A DNA stretch of 64,000 nucleotides, taken from Haloimpatiens sp. FM7315. Its GTDB lineage: Bacteria > Bacillota > Clostridia > Clostridiales > Clostridiaceae. The DNA lies in contig JBGVUE010000001.1 of NCBI GenBank assembly GCA_041861885.1, positions 2,893,802 through 2,957,801 of the forward strand, given 5' to 3'. This document shows positions 1 through 10,211 of the stretch, piece by piece; position 1 is the first letter of the stretch, and each line of letters opens with the position of its first letter. Both the position numbers and the translations under genes were made by a program. Below the pieces are notes generated by a model, which did no database searches, was not told where the DNA came from, and saw only the letters and a program-made list of their open reading frames with translations.

Positions 1-553
1 CTTCATAAAAGCGTTTAGCTTCACCTTCATCACCAATAGTGCCATAAATTTTGCTAATTAGATAATAGGCTTCTGCAAATTTAGGTTCTACAGCAAGTGC
101 CCTTTTCAAAATTTTTAGTGCCTCTCCCATGTTGTTATCTTCCATATATTTTTTTGCATTTTTTATATAAATAGATAGATTATCATCATCAATTATTTCT
201 TCATCAATCTCATCTAAAAGATTTTTTATTCGCTCTGCAGTAAATGGCTTTTGTAGATAGGCTACTGCTCCTAATTTAGTGCAGTCTACTGCATTTTTAA
301 TTGTAGGAAAGGCTGTCATTATAACAACCGTAAACTCCTTGCCCCTGGCTCTTATTCTCTTTAAAAGCTCTGTACCGCTAATTTCTGGCATCTTTATATC
401 AATAAAAGCTAAATCAATTTCTTCATTTTCTATTATACTTAAAGCTTCTTCACCATTTTTAGCCTCAATGGTTTCATAACCCTCTATCTGTAAACACGTA
501 GTTAGGAGATTTCTTATATTCTTTGTATCATCCACAATTATAACCTTTTTCAC
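1..553 (-). CDS. Response regulator with C-terminal TPR repeats, partial
   Basis: The reading frame opens at a GTG at 553 behind a GAGGTGG ribosome site and runs off the left edge, so its C-terminus is missing. The first 120 residues or so form a CheY-like receiver domain, with acidic residues in the early VDDT segment, a phosphoacceptor Asp in AFIDIKMPE, a Thr in MTAFP and the conserved Lys in QKPF. After a short acidic linker (DEEIIDDD) come helices with TPR character. No DNA-binding domain is seen in the visible part, so the output may be protein-protein contact. The gene lies 37 bp downstream of a histidine kinase on the same strand, which is its likely partner. The receiver assignment is secure; the output role is inferred. 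Confidence 0.85.
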   Translation of the reverse strand, partial: MKKVIIVDDTKNIRNLLTTCLQIEGYETIEAKNGEEALSIIENEEIDLAFIDIKMPEISGTELLKRIRARGKEFTVVIMTAFPTIKNAVDCTKLGAVAYLQKPFTAERIKNLLDEIDEEIIDDDNLSIYIKNAKKYMEDNNMGEALKILKRALAVEPKFAEAYYLISKIYGTIGDEGEAKRFYE

Positions 554-590
554 CTATTCCACCTCTTTCATACAAAACGCCTAAACATAG

Positions 591-2417
591 CTACTTAAAA
601 GGAATATAGAATACAAATTCACTGCCTTTTCCAACGCTACTTTTGCACCAAATCTCTCCTCCATGAACTTCTACTATCTGTTTACATATTGCAAGTCCAA
701 GTCCCGTTCCACCTTTTTCATCATCTCTTGGAATTCTAACAAACTTTTCAAATATCTTTCCTATATACTGTTCTGGTATTCCAACCCCTGTATCTTTAAC
801 AGAAACATATACCTTATTTATACTGTTCCATACTCTTATTGTTATTTTTCCATCCTTTGTCGTAAACTTAATTGCATTGGAGATTAGGTTATTTAATACC
901 CAAGTGATCTTTTCAAAATCCCCTTTAACATCCTTTAGATTATCCAAAAAATTATAATCAAAATTAACCGCCTTCTTCTCAGCTACAGTTTTAAATTCAG
1001 CAACTGATTTTAAAACAGCATCTTTCATATTAAAATTATTCATATTAAATATTGGCTTTTCGCACTCAACTTTAGATAACTTAAGCAAATCAGTTACTAA
1101 TTCTGACAGTCTATAGGCCTCTTCTTGAATTGTATCTACGATTTCTAACTGCTTATCATTAAGTCCTCCTAGTTTGTCATTTTTAAGTAAACTTGCTCCA
1201 AAAGTTAAAGAAGTAATAGGAGTTTTAAATTCATGAGATATAGATGATACAAAATCCGCCCTTACCTTCTCTAAACTTTTAAGTTCCGTAATATTTTGAA
1301 AAAATATAGCAACTCCCTCCAAAAATGATGAGCTATCCCTTATAGCTGTAACTGTTATATTGAAAAAATTTTCCTTGCCTAAATGCATTATAGAAAATAT
1401 TTTTTGATCATATTCCAATTCTTCTTCATAAGTATAGTGGATAAAATCATAAATTTCTCCATTTCTAATAGCCTCTAAAAAATGTTTTCCAGAGACATTC
1501 TTTTCATCTATTGAAAAAAACTCTTCGCACTTATCGTTAATAAGGACTATCTTATAATTTTCATCTAATACCATTAAAGGTTCAGATATACTCTTTACTA
1601 TAGCAATTGACTTATTTTTCTCATTCATAAGTTTCCCCATAGTGCTTTGTTCAAATTGTTTTAGTCTCTTAGTCATATTATTAAACTCTATAGCTAATTT
1701 ACCAATCTCGTCATTTGACACCACCGGAGCCTCTTTATCCAGTTCACCTTCTTTAACTAACTTCATAGTTTCTGTAAGAAGCTCTATTGGATGCAAAAAT
1801 TTATTAACTAAAAATGTGGCAATAAAAAAGCAGGTGACAACCAAAGCTAATGATAAAACTAAAACTAAATTCATAATCCTGTTTGTATTGACAGTTATGT
1901 TATCATTATTATTAAACATTGATTTTTCATTTAAAAGTGAAAGATCTCTTAAAGACCTAGTTAACTTAGAATATAAGGGAATTATGTTATCATTATAATA
2001 ACTTATACTCTCTTTTTGTCCCTTTGTAACTCTTATTTTCTGTAAAGAAGAAAAGCTTGCAAGTAGTCTTACATAAGAGGATTTTACCTCCACTACATAC
2101 GCTCTCTCATCTTTTTCAGTTATGTTATTCCATTCTATATTAAACCATTTGTAAAACTCATTATTTTCATTATAAAATACATCTAAACTAGCTTTATCTC
2201 CGCCATTTATATAATCAACCATATATATATTTTGCTTTTCAATAACGTCTAACATGTTATTTGCTGCATTTATACTTTTATAATTATCTGTCAAAAATCC
2301 ATCTATGGAGTTTCTTATAGTTGAAAAATTATAATAGGAAAACACCCCCATAAATGCAATTATAAATACTAATCCTAAATGCACTAAAGTAAATTTGAAT
2401 TTTAAAGTCTTTCTCAT
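591..2417 (-). CDS. Membrane sensor histidine kinase (HAMP-PAS-HisKA-HATPase)
   Basis: This is a transmembrane sensor kinase of about 608 residues. A first membrane helix lies near residues 9-28, followed by an extracytoplasmic sensing region of about 150 residues and a second helix near 186-212. A HAMP linker, a PAS domain, the phosphoacceptor segment SSISHEFKTPITS and a catalytic domain with SNAIKFT (N box), DTGVGIP (G1) and GTGLGLAI (G2) follow. I prefer the ATG at 2417 (protein begins MRKTLKFK) because AAAGGTGATG sits six bases upstream of it. A longer frame from 2435 has no comparable ribosome site. The kinase precedes the receiver/TPR gene in the same direction. PhoR-like kinases share this architecture, but the signal cannot be told from sequence. 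Confidence 0.9.
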   Translation of the reverse strand: MRKTLKFKFTLVHLGLVFIIAFMGVFSYYNFSTIRNSIDGFLTDNYKSINAANNMLDVIEKQNIYMVDYINGGDKASLDVFYNENNEFYKWFNIEWNNITEKDERAYVVEVKSSYVRLLASFSSLQKIRVTKGQKESISYYNDNIIPLYSKLTRSLRDLSLLNEKSMFNNNDNITVNTNRIMNLVLVLSLALVVTCFFIATFLVNKFLHPIELLTETMKLVKEGELDKEAPVVSNDEIGKLAIEFNNMTKRLKQFEQSTMGKLMNEKNKSIAIVKSISEPLMVLDENYKIVLINDKCEEFFSIDEKNVSGKHFLEAIRNGEIYDFIHYTYEEELEYDQKIFSIMHLGKENFFNITVTAIRDSSSFLEGVAIFFQNITELKSLEKVRADFVSSISHEFKTPITSLTFGASLLKNDKLGGLNDKQLEIVDTIQEEAYRLSELVTDLLKLSKVECEKPIFNMNNFNMKDAVLKSVAEFKTVAEKKAVNFDYNFLDNLKDVKGDFEKITWVLNNLISNAIKFTTKDGKITIRVWNSINKVYVSVKDTGVGIPEQYIGKIFEKFVRIPRDDEKGGTGLGLAICKQIVEVHGGEIWCKSSVGKGSEFVFYIPFK

Positions 2418-2662
2418 TTTCATCACCTTTTTCATTAAAAACTATAGACTTCGTACCATTAGTATAGAAGGGAAAAAAGTTTCCGTCAAAGACATATACC
2501 TATCATAAAACGAGATATATAAAGTATTGTTATAGCTAATCTAAGTAGCTTGGCTCAAATGCCATATAATAAGCCGGATAACTAGTATTTTAGTTAAATC
2601 TTATACTCTATCCTTTAAAGCCTAGAGCAGTATTTACTTTAATTTTTATACATCAAAAAATA

Positions 2663-2743
2663 AAAATCATATAAAGACAATAAAAACTTCTATACAAAAT
2701 TTCTCTTGCATATTTTAATTTTTATTTATCTTTATATGATTTT
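2663..2743. other. Gap 2418-2787 with a long-loop inverted repeat
   Basis: The 370-base gap between the transaldolase and the kinase contains no credible gene. It holds an inverted repeat with perfect 15-base arms (2663-2677 and 2729-2743) around a loop of about 51 bases. It could help end transcription of the transaldolase gene, which reads leftwards into it. I found no riboswitch core that I could defend. Confidence 0.4.
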
Positions 2744-2787
2744 AAAAATATTTAATTTTAAAATTCAGCTTACCTTTTTTAAACTAA

Positions 2788-3435
2788 TTATTTACTCATG
2801 CTTTTTTTATAATCTTGTAAGAATTTTTCAATTCCAGCATTAGTCAATGGATGTTTAACCATTTGCATAATTACCTTATAAGGAATAGTTGCTATATCGC
2901 AGCCAACCTTAGCACATTCTAAAACATGCATAGGAGTTCTTATACTAGCTGCTATTATCTCTGTTTCAATTCCATAAATTCCAAAAATATCAGCTATATC
3001 CCTTATTATATCCATACCGCCGTTTCCTATGTCATCTAGTCTTCCAACAAAAGGACTTACAAAGCTTGCTCCAGCTTTTGCAGCTAGAAGTGCTTGTTGA
3101 GCTGAGAATATCAAGGTTACATTAGTTCTAATACCTTCATTTGAAAGTATATTTACTGCCTTTAAGCCTTCTTCACACATTGGTATTTTAATTACAATGT
3201 TTTTGTGAAGTTTAACTAATTTTTTAGCTTCTTCTACCATTTTATCTGATTCTAAGCTCATAACTTCAGCGCTAATAGGTCCATTTACTATAGAACAAAT
3301 TTCAGATATTACTTCTTTTAAATCCCTTCCTTCCTTTGCAATAAGGGATGGATTTGTAGTAACACCATCTAATATGCCGAATTTGGCAGCTTCTTTTATT
3401 TCCTCTACATTTGCTGTATCAATAAAAATCTTCAT
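2788..3435 (-). CDS. fsa: Small transaldolase / fructose-6-phosphate aldolase
   Basis: The 215-residue protein has the size and motifs of the compact TalC/FSA transaldolase family: an opening [12 protein letters not shown], the phosphate-site segment [13 protein letters not shown], and the Schiff-base lysine in NIVIKIPM near residue 83. Members either transfer a dihydroxyacetone unit in the non-oxidative pentose phosphate pathway or cleave fructose 6-phosphate. Sequence alone does not separate the two, though clostridial members are often annotated as fructose-6-phosphate aldolase. It is a cytosolic TIM-barrel enzyme. The start codon overlaps the 3' end of the cca-type gene by four bases, so the two are probably co-transcribed and translationally coupled. 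Confidence 0.9.
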   Translation of the reverse strand: MKIFIDTANVEEIKEAAKFGILDGVTTNPSLIAKEGRDLKEVISEICSIVNGPISAEVMSLESDKMVEEAKKLVKLHKNIVIKIPMCEEGLKAVNILSNEGIRTNVTLIFSAQQALLAAKAGASFVSPFVGRLDDIGNGGMDIIRDIADIFGIYGIETEIIAASIRTPMHVLECAKVGCDIATIPYKVIMQMVKHPLTNAGIEKFLQDYKKSMSK

Positions 3436-4832
3436 TTATATTCCCCCAAATCTTTTATAAGTTTTTCATTTATTATACACCATTTTGATAATTTTTTCAT
3501 AGCTTGGTTTTTATCCTTTATTTCACCTATATACATCCTTTCATGTATATATTCTAAAGCTTCTCCAATATACAGAGGTTTAATCCTAAAATTTTCTTTT
3601 ATATCCTTACCACTAATCATTTTACTTTTTATTATATCTTTATATATCTGGAACTCTAAAACTAACTCTTCTATGAATTTATTATACACTTCCATCTGGT
3701 TATTAGGGTCATATATAGAATGTGTAGCATAAACGTCGCAAAAGGATATTAAAAGTATATAAGGTACCCTATCCTCATAGGTTTTAAAAAAATCGAAATA
3801 ATTTTTTCTTGATTTTTCCTTAAATAACTTTAATGGACGCATATGTCCATCTACTGTATCTTTAACTATTCTTGTGGCAGCCTTAGGAAATTTTAAGTAA
3901 TCACAAAATTCTTCAATAAGTTTTGCACCAATTACCTCATGATTTTTAAAGCTTACCTTTCCACCATTTTTTCTATAGGACAGACTCTTCCCTATATCAT
4001 GATTAAATGCAGCAAAAGCCAAATAATCCTTTATACTGTAATCTCCTATTTTATTATTTAAAATTTTAAAATCAAACCCATTTATGCTTATCTTTCCAAG
4101 CACAATCTCTTTAAAAATCTTATAAACCATATTCATATGAGTAAATGCATCCTCTAAGTGATATTTACATTTACCTATTTTCTTATTTTCCTCAATGTAA
4201 GGTATTAAATTAGATAAAATACTGTAGCTATCCATAACATCAAATGCTACTGCATTTTTATCCAAATTTATTATTTTCATTATTTCATGAAACACTCTCT
4301 CCCTAGTACACTTATTAATATATATACTTTCTCTTGTAACTTCAATTTCTGTATCCTTGGAAAAATGCATTCCATACTTAATTATAAACCTTACTCCTCT
4401 AAGTATTCTAACTCTATCGTTTTTTATACTGTCTTTTGTAACTTCGGTAATTACCCTAGCTTTAATATGCTCTCGTCCCCTAAAAGGATCTATAATTTTG
4501 TTTCTAACTAAATCTAAGGCCACTGCATTTAAAGTAAAATCTCTTTCCTTTAAATCATCTTCTATAGTTTTCCCTTTCAAGCTGCAAAGATCTACAGTTG
4601 TTGCTCCCTTTGTAAATCTATACATATTTAATTCTTCTTTTAAGAAAAAGGAATTAAAACCACACTCATTTAAGCACAGTACAATCTTTGTAATATCCCC
4701 TTTACAAACCAAATCTAAATCTAAGGGGATTTCCTTTGAAGGCATAAGTTTATCTCTTATATATCCTCCTACTATATAAACTTCTATTTCGTTTTCTATA
4801 GCAACTCTTTTAATTTTTTTCAATATATCCAT
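3432..4832 (-). CDS. cca: CCA tRNA nucleotidyltransferase with HD domain
   Basis: The 466-residue protein carries a class II nucleotidyltransferase head: [10 protein letters not shown] (G-G-x-x-R-D) followed by the metal-binding DLDLVCKG. An RNA-binding neck domain comes next ([12 protein letters not shown], then RILRGVRF and [10 protein letters not shown]), and then a C-terminal HD region with NHDIGKS. This layout is typical of bacterial enzymes that add or repair the CCA end of tRNAs. The HD part may give extra phosphohydrolase activity, as in the E. coli enzyme. The gene overlaps the transaldolase start by four bases. A poly(A) polymerase role is the alternative, but Firmicute members of this type are normally CCA-adding enzymes. 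Confidence 0.88.
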   Translation of the reverse strand: MDILKKIKRVAIENEIEVYIVGGYIRDKLMPSKEIPLDLDLVCKGDITKIVLCLNECGFNSFFLKEELNMYRFTKGATTVDLCSLKGKTIEDDLKERDFTLNAVALDLVRNKIIDPFRGREHIKARVITEVTKDSIKNDRVRILRGVRFIIKYGMHFSKDTEIEVTRESIYINKCTRERVFHEIMKIINLDKNAVAFDVMDSYSILSNLIPYIEENKKIGKCKYHLEDAFTHMNMVYKIFKEIVLGKISINGFDFKILNNKIGDYSIKDYLAFAAFNHDIGKSLSYRKNGGKVSFKNHEVIGAKLIEEFCDYLKFPKAATRIVKDTVDGHMRPLKLFKEKSRKNYFDFFKTYEDRVPYILLISFCDVYATHSIYDPNNQMEVYNKFIEELVLEFQIYKDIIKSKMISGKDIKENFRIKPLYIGEALEYIHERMYIGEIKDKNQAMKKLSKWCIINEKLIKDLGEYK

Positions 4833-5159
4833 TGAATCACCATGTATATTCCCTTTCCTTATAATTAAAAATAAAAAACACTACATTATAATATATTATA
4901 CCTCTATTTACTTTTCTTTATGGCTTTTTTTATACTTCTTATTTCTATAAATACCGCAAATTTTTTCGTTAAAAAATTTCTTGATAATTACATATGTAAA
5001 TTTATTGAATGTTTAAAATATTGTTCATATTTTATTAATTATATATTTACAATTAAATATTGGAAAATTCATTATGTTTTTTTAATAATGTAAATATTTT
5101 TTGATTTTGCTAATAATAATATAAAAATATCTATTGTATTTAATATTATAGACAAGCTA

Positions 5160-5166
5160 TTCGACA
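5160..5166 (-). promoter_or_regulatory. Candidate Spo0A box (distal)
   Basis: TTCGACA here reads TGTCGAA on the minus strand, an exact match to the 0A-box core bound by phosphorylated Spo0A. It lies about 350 bases upstream of abrB, in the gap between cca and abrB, and could act on either gene or be a chance match. A second copy sits next to abrB. Confidence 0.4.
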
Positions 5167-5334
5167 TAAAATAGTTAAAAACCAATTAATTACTTTTTTT
5201 AATTGAGCTTTTATATAAATTTTGTGATAATTTGTATTTTGATATTGTTGTATTTTTTTGGTATTCTTTCAAAGCCCTTGATTCTATTGGCTTTAATAGC
5301 ATTAGTAAAAATTTGTATCTCAATCAAAAAAATA

Positions 5335-5363
5335 TTGACATTTGTATAAAATGGTAGTATATT
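5335..5363 (+). promoter_or_regulatory. Sigma-A-type promoter for abrB
   Basis: A perfect -35 box TTGACA (5335-5340) is followed after 17 bases by a near-perfect -10 box TATATT (5358-5363). Transcription would begin near 5370 and leave an unusually long, AT-rich leader of about 140 bases before abrB. The rest of the 4833-5509 gap is very AT-rich and shows no gene. Confidence 0.75.
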
Positions 5364-5466
5364 AACTATAGATGGAATTAAATAATTATTTTGTAATTTT
5401 ACAGAATAATATATATAATTATCACTGTTTAAAAAATGTATATTTAACAGAAATGTTTAAGTATTA

Positions 5467-5473
5467 TGTCGAA
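5467..5473 (+). promoter_or_regulatory. Candidate Spo0A box in the abrB leader
   Basis: TGTCGAA matches the 0A-box consensus exactly. It lies about 37 bases before the abrB start and roughly 100 bases downstream of the predicted transcription start, where a bound repressor could block elongation. Repression of abrB by Spo0A-P is well established in Bacillus, and 0A boxes near abrB genes are reported for solventogenic clostridia. Function here is inferred. Confidence 0.55.
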
Positions 5474-5509
5474 AATTGTATTAATTATTTTATGAGGAGG
5501 AGAAATTAA

Positions 5510-5755
5510 ATGAAATCAACTGGCGTAGTAAGAAGAGTCGACGAATTAGGAAGAATAGTTATTCCTATAGAATTAAGAAGAACTTTGGACATAGCAGAGA
5601 AAGATGCTCTAGAAATATATGTAGATGGTGAACAAATCATATTAAAGAAATATGAGCCTGCTTGTATTTTCTGTGGAAATGCAAGAGACGTTGTTAACTA
5701 CAAAGGAAAAAACATTTGTAAATCTTGTCTTGAAGAATTAAAAAACGGTAGATAG
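5510..5755 (+). CDS. abrB: AbrB-family transition-state regulator
   Basis: The 81-residue protein begins with the classic AbrB swapped-hairpin DNA-binding domain (STGVVRRVDELGRIVIP, then ELRRTL). It ends with a short cysteine-containing tail, CIFCGNA and CKSCLEE, that is typical of clostridial AbrB proteins and may bind zinc. It is expected to work as a dimer or tetramer that controls genes at the end of growth. A strong AGGAGG site precedes the ATG, and a sigma-A-type promoter and a 0A box lie upstream. It closes the conserved csfB-to-abrB gene block but is transcribed in the opposite direction. SpoVT is the main alternative, but that protein is much longer, with a GAF domain. Confidence 0.92.
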   Translation: MKSTGVVRRVDELGRIVIPIELRRTLDIAEKDALEIYVDGEQIILKKYEPACIFCGNARDVVNYKGKNICKSCLEELKNGR

Positions 5756-5780
5756 TTTTTAATTACATATTATATTTTTT

Positions 5781-5815
5781 AAAAAGCCTTTATGATTTTT
5801 CATAAGGGTTTTTTT
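5781..5815 (+). terminator. Rho-independent terminator after abrB
   Basis: A nine-base stem (5787-5795 with 5800-5808, one G-T pair) with a four-base loop is followed by a run of T residues. It starts about 30 bases past the abrB stop. Confidence 0.85.
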
Positions 5816-5851
5816 ATGTAACATCATTTCTTTAATATAGTAGTAAATAAA

Positions 5852-5892
5852 AATAATCCTTAATTAAATCTTTCTTTTAATTAAGGATTATT
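5852..5892. terminator. Terminator of the NlpC/P60 gene
   Basis: Perfect 17-base arms (5852-5868 and 5876-5892) with a seven-base loop lie just past the end of the minus-strand hydrolase gene. A T-rich stretch follows on the minus strand. It may also serve as back-up for abrB read-through. Confidence 0.75.
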
Positions 5893-5915
5893 TACTAGTT
5901 CAAAACTAAACTTTA

Positions 5916-7108
5916 CTATCTTACTCTTTTTGCACAGGCAAAATCACTTCTGTTTAAAGGAGATATTTTTACATTATCACCTGTTCTTGGAGCGTGGATA
6001 TAGCATCCATTTCCTACATACATTCCAACATGGTGGATATTCCCTTTTCCAAAGAACACCAAGTCTCCTGCTTGTAGGTTACTTCTAGAAACTGAAGCAC
6101 CAACTCCTGCTTGAGCTGAAGCAACCCTTGGTAAATTCACGCCAAAATGAGCATAAACATATTGTACAAAACCAGAACAGTCAAAACCAGAAGGAGAAGT
6201 TCCACCCCATACATAAGGCACTCCTAAAAAGTTAGTTGCATAGCTTACTACATCGCCACTTGCCATACTTCCCTTTGATGTAGAACTACTACTAGAACTG
6301 TTAGAACTATTAGAAGAAGAATCATATCCAGTTCCTCTTGATGCAGTTCTTGAGCTAGTACTTGAACTTACTTTTGGAGCTGCAGCTACTACTACAGCTC
6401 TACTAGCTTGCTCTTGTAGTTTCTTTAATGTACTTGCAACTAAACCTTCACTATCTGATATTTTACCTTTGTACATACTTTCTTGTGAAGCAAGTTGTGC
6501 TAACAATTTAGTCTGCTCACCTTTTGTTTTATTTAGCTTAGCAAGCTCATTTTGATTTTCAGATTTCAAAGCTATAAGCTTTTGCTTATCTGTATCCAAA
6601 GCTTGTTTTTTGCTATCAACTTCCTGTTTTTTATTGTTCAATTTTGCTATAATCTCTTTATCGTTTGAAACTATTCTTTTAACCATATCTAGTCTGCTAA
6701 TTAAATCTGAAAAACTCTCAGATTCTAAAAGCACACTTAAGTAACTATCTGCCCCGTTTATATACATAGCTCTTACTCTTTGGTTAAATAATTTCTGTCC
6801 CTTATCTACCTCTGCTTGTGCCTTTATCAAATCTTTTTTAGTAATTTCAATCTCTTTTTCAGTGCTTGTAATTTTTCCCTCAACTTTTTTCACTTGAGCC
6901 ATGATATTTTCAATGTTTGAATCAAGTACTTCAACTTTTTCCTCTAAGCCTTCTCTTTGACCTTGAACTTTGCTTAAAGAAGCTTTATCTTTTGAAGCTG
7001 AGATTTCTGCTGCTTTAAAGTTTGATTTAAAGGCTTGGCCATTGCCGGCGAACTAGTACCCATTACAAGCCCCGCTGCTACTACCACAGACACTATTTTT
7101 TTATTCAT
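5916..7108 (-). CDS. Secreted NlpC/P60 peptidoglycan hydrolase (frame broken in signal peptide)
   Basis: The product is a secreted cell-wall hydrolase with a long N-terminal coiled coil, a Ser-rich linker and a C-terminal NlpC/P60 domain. The catalytic Cys lies in SGFDCSGFVQYVY, the His in GNIHHVGMYVG, and a third polar residue is expected near CYIHAPRTG. The family cleaves D-Glu-diaminopimelate bonds in the peptide stems. An ATG at 7108 behind AAGGGGG starts a good signal peptide (MNKKIVSVVVAAGLVMG... ending SPAMA). The frame then breaks, and the rest of the protein lies one frame away. One missing base near the cleavage site (about 7040-7050) would join the signal peptide to a sequence starting AFKSNFKAAEISASK. 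Without repair, the longest frame starts at 6902 and lacks an export signal. CwlO and PcsB-like proteins share the architecture. Confidence 0.85.
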
Positions 7109-7321
7109 TCCATTTTCCCCCTTGACTTCCATTGTATAACACGAAATATATAAAACTCAACATGCCATATATACTTTTTTAAAAAACTCAGTTCTATAAT
7201 AATATAATATTCTAATTTTAACCTTTTTGTAACATTTTAATTATATCATTTATGAATCTTAAACTCAACGAAAAAACCATATTTAAGGAGATTATTAATA
7301 TAAAGTTAAAATTTATAAATT

Positions 7322-8166
7322 TTATATATCCAAAGAATACCTGTAAACCTCTGATTTAGGTAGACCTCTATCCTTAGACGTCTTTTTTATTGCATCTTTC
7401 TTGCTGAGTCCCTCAGATATGTATTTCTTTATATGCTCCTCTATTGTAAGTTCTTCCCAAATCTTTTGATTTTCTTTTTCAATATCTTCTAAACTCTTTC
7501 CTTCAACAATAAGGACAAATTCTCCCTTAGGCTCATTATTTTCGTAATAACAAATAGCATCATCCATAGAATATCTTAATATTTGCTCATGAAGTTTAGT
7601 AAGCTCTCTACAAATAGATATTCTACGATTTCCTAAGTTTTCCTTCATAAAACTCAAAGTTTTTTTAGTCTATGAGGTGCTTCATAAAATATAAGAGTTT
7701 CTCTTCTATCTATTATATCTTCTATAAACTCTTTTCTGTCTTTATTCTCTCTTGGTAAAAAGCCCTTAAATATAAAACCTGTAGTATCTAATCCTGAGTA
7801 AACTAATGCAGTTATCGCTGCTGTAACTCCTGGTATAACTTCAAATTTTATTCCTTCATCTATGCATTTTGAAGCAACTACACTTCCAGGATCTGATATG
7901 CCAGGCATTCCTGCGTCTGTAATTATAGCTACACTTTTACCATCTTTAATTTTTCTTATTATTTCCTCTCCACGTTCCATTTCATTGAATTTATGATAGC
8001 TTATAAGGGGTTTTTTTATTTCAAAGTAATTGAGAAGTTTTATGCTTTGTCTTGTATCTTCTGCGGCTATTATATCAACGCTCTTTAATGTATCTAGCGC
8101 TCTTAGTGTTATATCTTTTAAATTTCCAATAGGTGTACCTACTAAAAATAACTTTCCATAACTCAT
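7322..8166 (-). CDS. rsmI: 16S rRNA 2'-O-ribose C1402 methyltransferase (one frame break)
   Basis: Two adjacent frames together make a complete RsmI of about 281 residues, a SAM-dependent tetrapyrrole-methylase-fold enzyme that modifies C1402 of 16S rRNA. The N-terminal part has LFLVGTPIGNLKDITLRAL, AAEDTR and ITDAGMPGISDPG. It ends abruptly after EAPHRLKK at 7654. The C-terminal part (SFMKENLGNRRISICRELTKLHEQ) continues in the next frame. Adding one A to the seven-base A run (T run 7660-7666 on the plus strand) restores EAPHRLKKTLSFMKENL. It keeps its Bacillus position between trmN6 and abrB. Confidence 0.88.
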
Positions 8167-8222
8167 AATATCATTCCTTTATAAATTACTTATTTAACCT
8201 TGAAAGGTTAAAATGCTATTTT

Positions 8223-8959
8223 TTAAATTCTTCCATATATTTTTTCTATTTCCTCAGTGTAAGTTCCATCCGGATTATGCACATATAAAGGCTCATCCCA
8301 CTTTAAAAATGCTCCACCATCTCTCTGACCTTCAACCAATACTATATTTGGGGCCTTACCGTAACTTGGATGAACCATTTTTATTCTTTTAGGCTCTATC
8401 TTGTATTTTCTCATTAAAGTTAAAATATCCACAAGTCTATCTGGTCTATGCACCATATACATCCTGCCATTGTCCTTTAAAAGCATCCTAGAGGCCTTAA
8501 TCACATCTTCAAGATTGCATAGAATTTCGTGCCTTGCTATAGCATCTTTATCCTTAAAATTTATTATCCCAGATTTTTGAAGCTTATAAGGTGGATTTAC
8601 AGTAAGAGCATCAAATCTATTTAAAGATTTTAAAAGCTTTGCATCTTTTATATCACCTCTTATAAACTTCACTCTATCTACTAGCTTATTGTACATAGAA
8701 GATCTATTTGCCATTTCAACCATATCGTCCTGAATTTCCAAGCCGCAAATCTCTGAAGCTTTAGTCTTTCCTGCTAGTATAAAAGGGATAATCCCCGTTC
8801 CTGTGCATAAATCTATAACTCTTGTGTTATTTTTTATTTTACAAAAATTAGCTAAAAGTACAGCATCTACTCCAAATCGAAATCCTTCTTTTTTTGTATT
8901 ACATAAAGTCCTTTTAACTGAAGATCATCTAGCGTTTCATCTTTTTTAATTAGCTCCAT
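8223..8959 (-). CDS. tRNA1(Val) A37 N6-methyltransferase-like protein (one frame break)
   Basis: This is a SAM-dependent methyltransferase of the YfiC/YabB type. From an ATG at 8959 the frame reads MELIKKDETLDDLQLKGLYVIQ and then stops early. One extra A in the A7 run (T run 8889-8895) restores EGFRFGVDAVLLANFCKI and the SAM-binding segment VIDLCTGTGIIPFIL. The remaining 172 residues contain the catalytic VNPPYKLQ, which is typical of N6-adenine methylation of RNA or DNA. It sits directly upstream of rsmI, as yabB does in Bacillus. The small GIY-YIG gene (yazA) found between them there is absent. Confidence 0.85.
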
Positions 8960-8986
8960 ATTCTCACCCTTAAATTTAATACAATT

Positions 8987-9919
8987 TTAAAACATATCTG
9001 TTTTTATCAAAATAAATGTAACCACAGAAGCAAGTCCTGCTATTAATGCCATTACAAACCAAAATCCATTAGGAGAATTTGAAAAAGGAACATTGACATT
9101 CATTCCAAATAATCCCGAAACCATATTTGGTATTGACATTACTATAGTTATAGCTGCTAAAAACTTCATTACTATATTTAAATTGTTGGATATTACAGAA
9201 GCAAAGGCGTCCATAGTTCCACTTAAAATATTGCTATAAATATTACACATTTCTATTGCCTGCTTGTTTTCTATAATTACGTCTTCAAGAACATCTTTAT
9301 CTGCTTCATACTTTTGCATTATCTCAAGTTTCAACATCTTTTCTAAAGTCATTTCATTGGCCTTTAATGAGGTTGAAAAATAAACTAAAGATTTTTCCAA
9401 AGCCAATAACTGAATAAGCTCTTTATTTTTCATAGATTTATGAAGCTTTCTCTCAACCAAAACACTTTTTTTATCAATTTGTCTTAAATATATTAAATAA
9501 AAATTAGCAATCCTATATAGTATTTGAAGTATAAATCTAGATTTTTTGAAAGTAAAGAAAGAATTCACCTTTGATTCAACAAAATCTTTTAATATTTTAC
9601 TGTTTTTTAGGCATACAGTTATTATTTCATTATTTGTATGTATTATAGCTAGTGGATATGTATCATAAGTTAAAGAGTTATACTCTGTTTCAGTAAAAGG
9701 TATATCTACTACTATTAATACATCATCATCTATCTCTAACCTAGAGGTTTCTTCTTCGTCTAAAGCCGCCTTTAAAAACTCCATTGGAGTGTTTGTTTTT
9801 TTAGAAATTAAAGTCAACTCTTCTTCTGAAGGATCTACCATGTTAATCCAGCATCCTTGCTCCACTGTTTCTATTTCTCTTAATTCTCCTTTTTCTGAAC
9901 TCTTATATATAGAAATCAT
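8987..9919 (-). CDS. corA: CorA-family magnesium/divalent metal transporter
   Basis: The 310-residue protein has a large N-terminal cytoplasmic domain and a long helix region. Two membrane helices lie near the C-terminus, and the signature GMN motif is at the end of the first (SGLFGMNVNVPF). The second helix ends close to the C-terminus (FVMALIAGLASVVTFILI), followed by a Lys and an acidic residue. CorA forms a pentamer that passively imports Mg2+, and some members take Co2+ or Ni2+. It stands between the trmN6-like gene and the ferredoxin gene. I saw no Mg-sensing riboswitch in the short upstream region. Confidence 0.92.
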   Translation of the reverse strand: MISIYKSSEKGELREIETVEQGCWINMVDPSEEELTLISKKTNTPMEFLKAALDEEETSRLEIDDDVLIVVDIPFTETEYNSLTYDTYPLAIIHTNNEIITVCLKNSKILKDFVESKVNSFFTFKKSRFILQILYRIANFYLIYLRQIDKKSVLVERKLHKSMKNKELIQLLALEKSLVYFSTSLKANEMTLEKMLKLEIMQKYEADKDVLEDVIIENKQAIEMCNIYSNILSGTMDAFASVISNNLNIVMKFLAAITIVMSIPNMVSGLFGMNVNVPFSNSPNGFWFVMALIAGLASVVTFILIKTDMF

Positions 9920-10006
9920 TTCTATCCCTCCTATACAAAAACCACACTTATTATATTATAAACTAATACTGTTATATTATAAACGTTTATAAAAAATATG
10001 CAATGT

Positions 10007-10057
10007 AAAAAAATTCCCTTAAAGATAAATGCATTCAGCATTATTTATCTTTAAGGG
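10007..10057 (-). terminator. Strong hairpin with T run
   Basis: Perfect 15-base arms (10016-10030 and 10043-10057) with a 12-base loop are followed on the minus strand by seven T residues (A run 10007-10013). It would stop read-through from the ferredoxin gene into corA. Confidence 0.8.
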
Positions 10058-10175
10058 ATAAATGATATATTAATTTTGCAAATATGTCATTAAGACCGTT
10101 TGGGAGAATATACGCTATGCGTATTTTAATACTTTAATATATTATATTCAATATATATATATTAGTTACAAAAAT

Positions 10176-10202
10176 AAAAAAGACCGCCTGGCGATCTTTT
10201 TT
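10176..10202. terminator. Terminator of the ferredoxin gene
   Basis: A GC-rich hairpin with one mismatch is flanked by A and T runs on both sides. It lies about 10 bases past the ferredoxin stop codon, so it can terminate in either direction. Confidence 0.75.
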
Positions 10203-10211
10203 ATTTAAAAA

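Noticed and set aside
2540..2620. GGCTC...GCC pieces suggestive of a c-di-GMP or other riboswitch
   Set aside because: No conserved core of GEMM-I or GEMM-II could be aligned on either strand.
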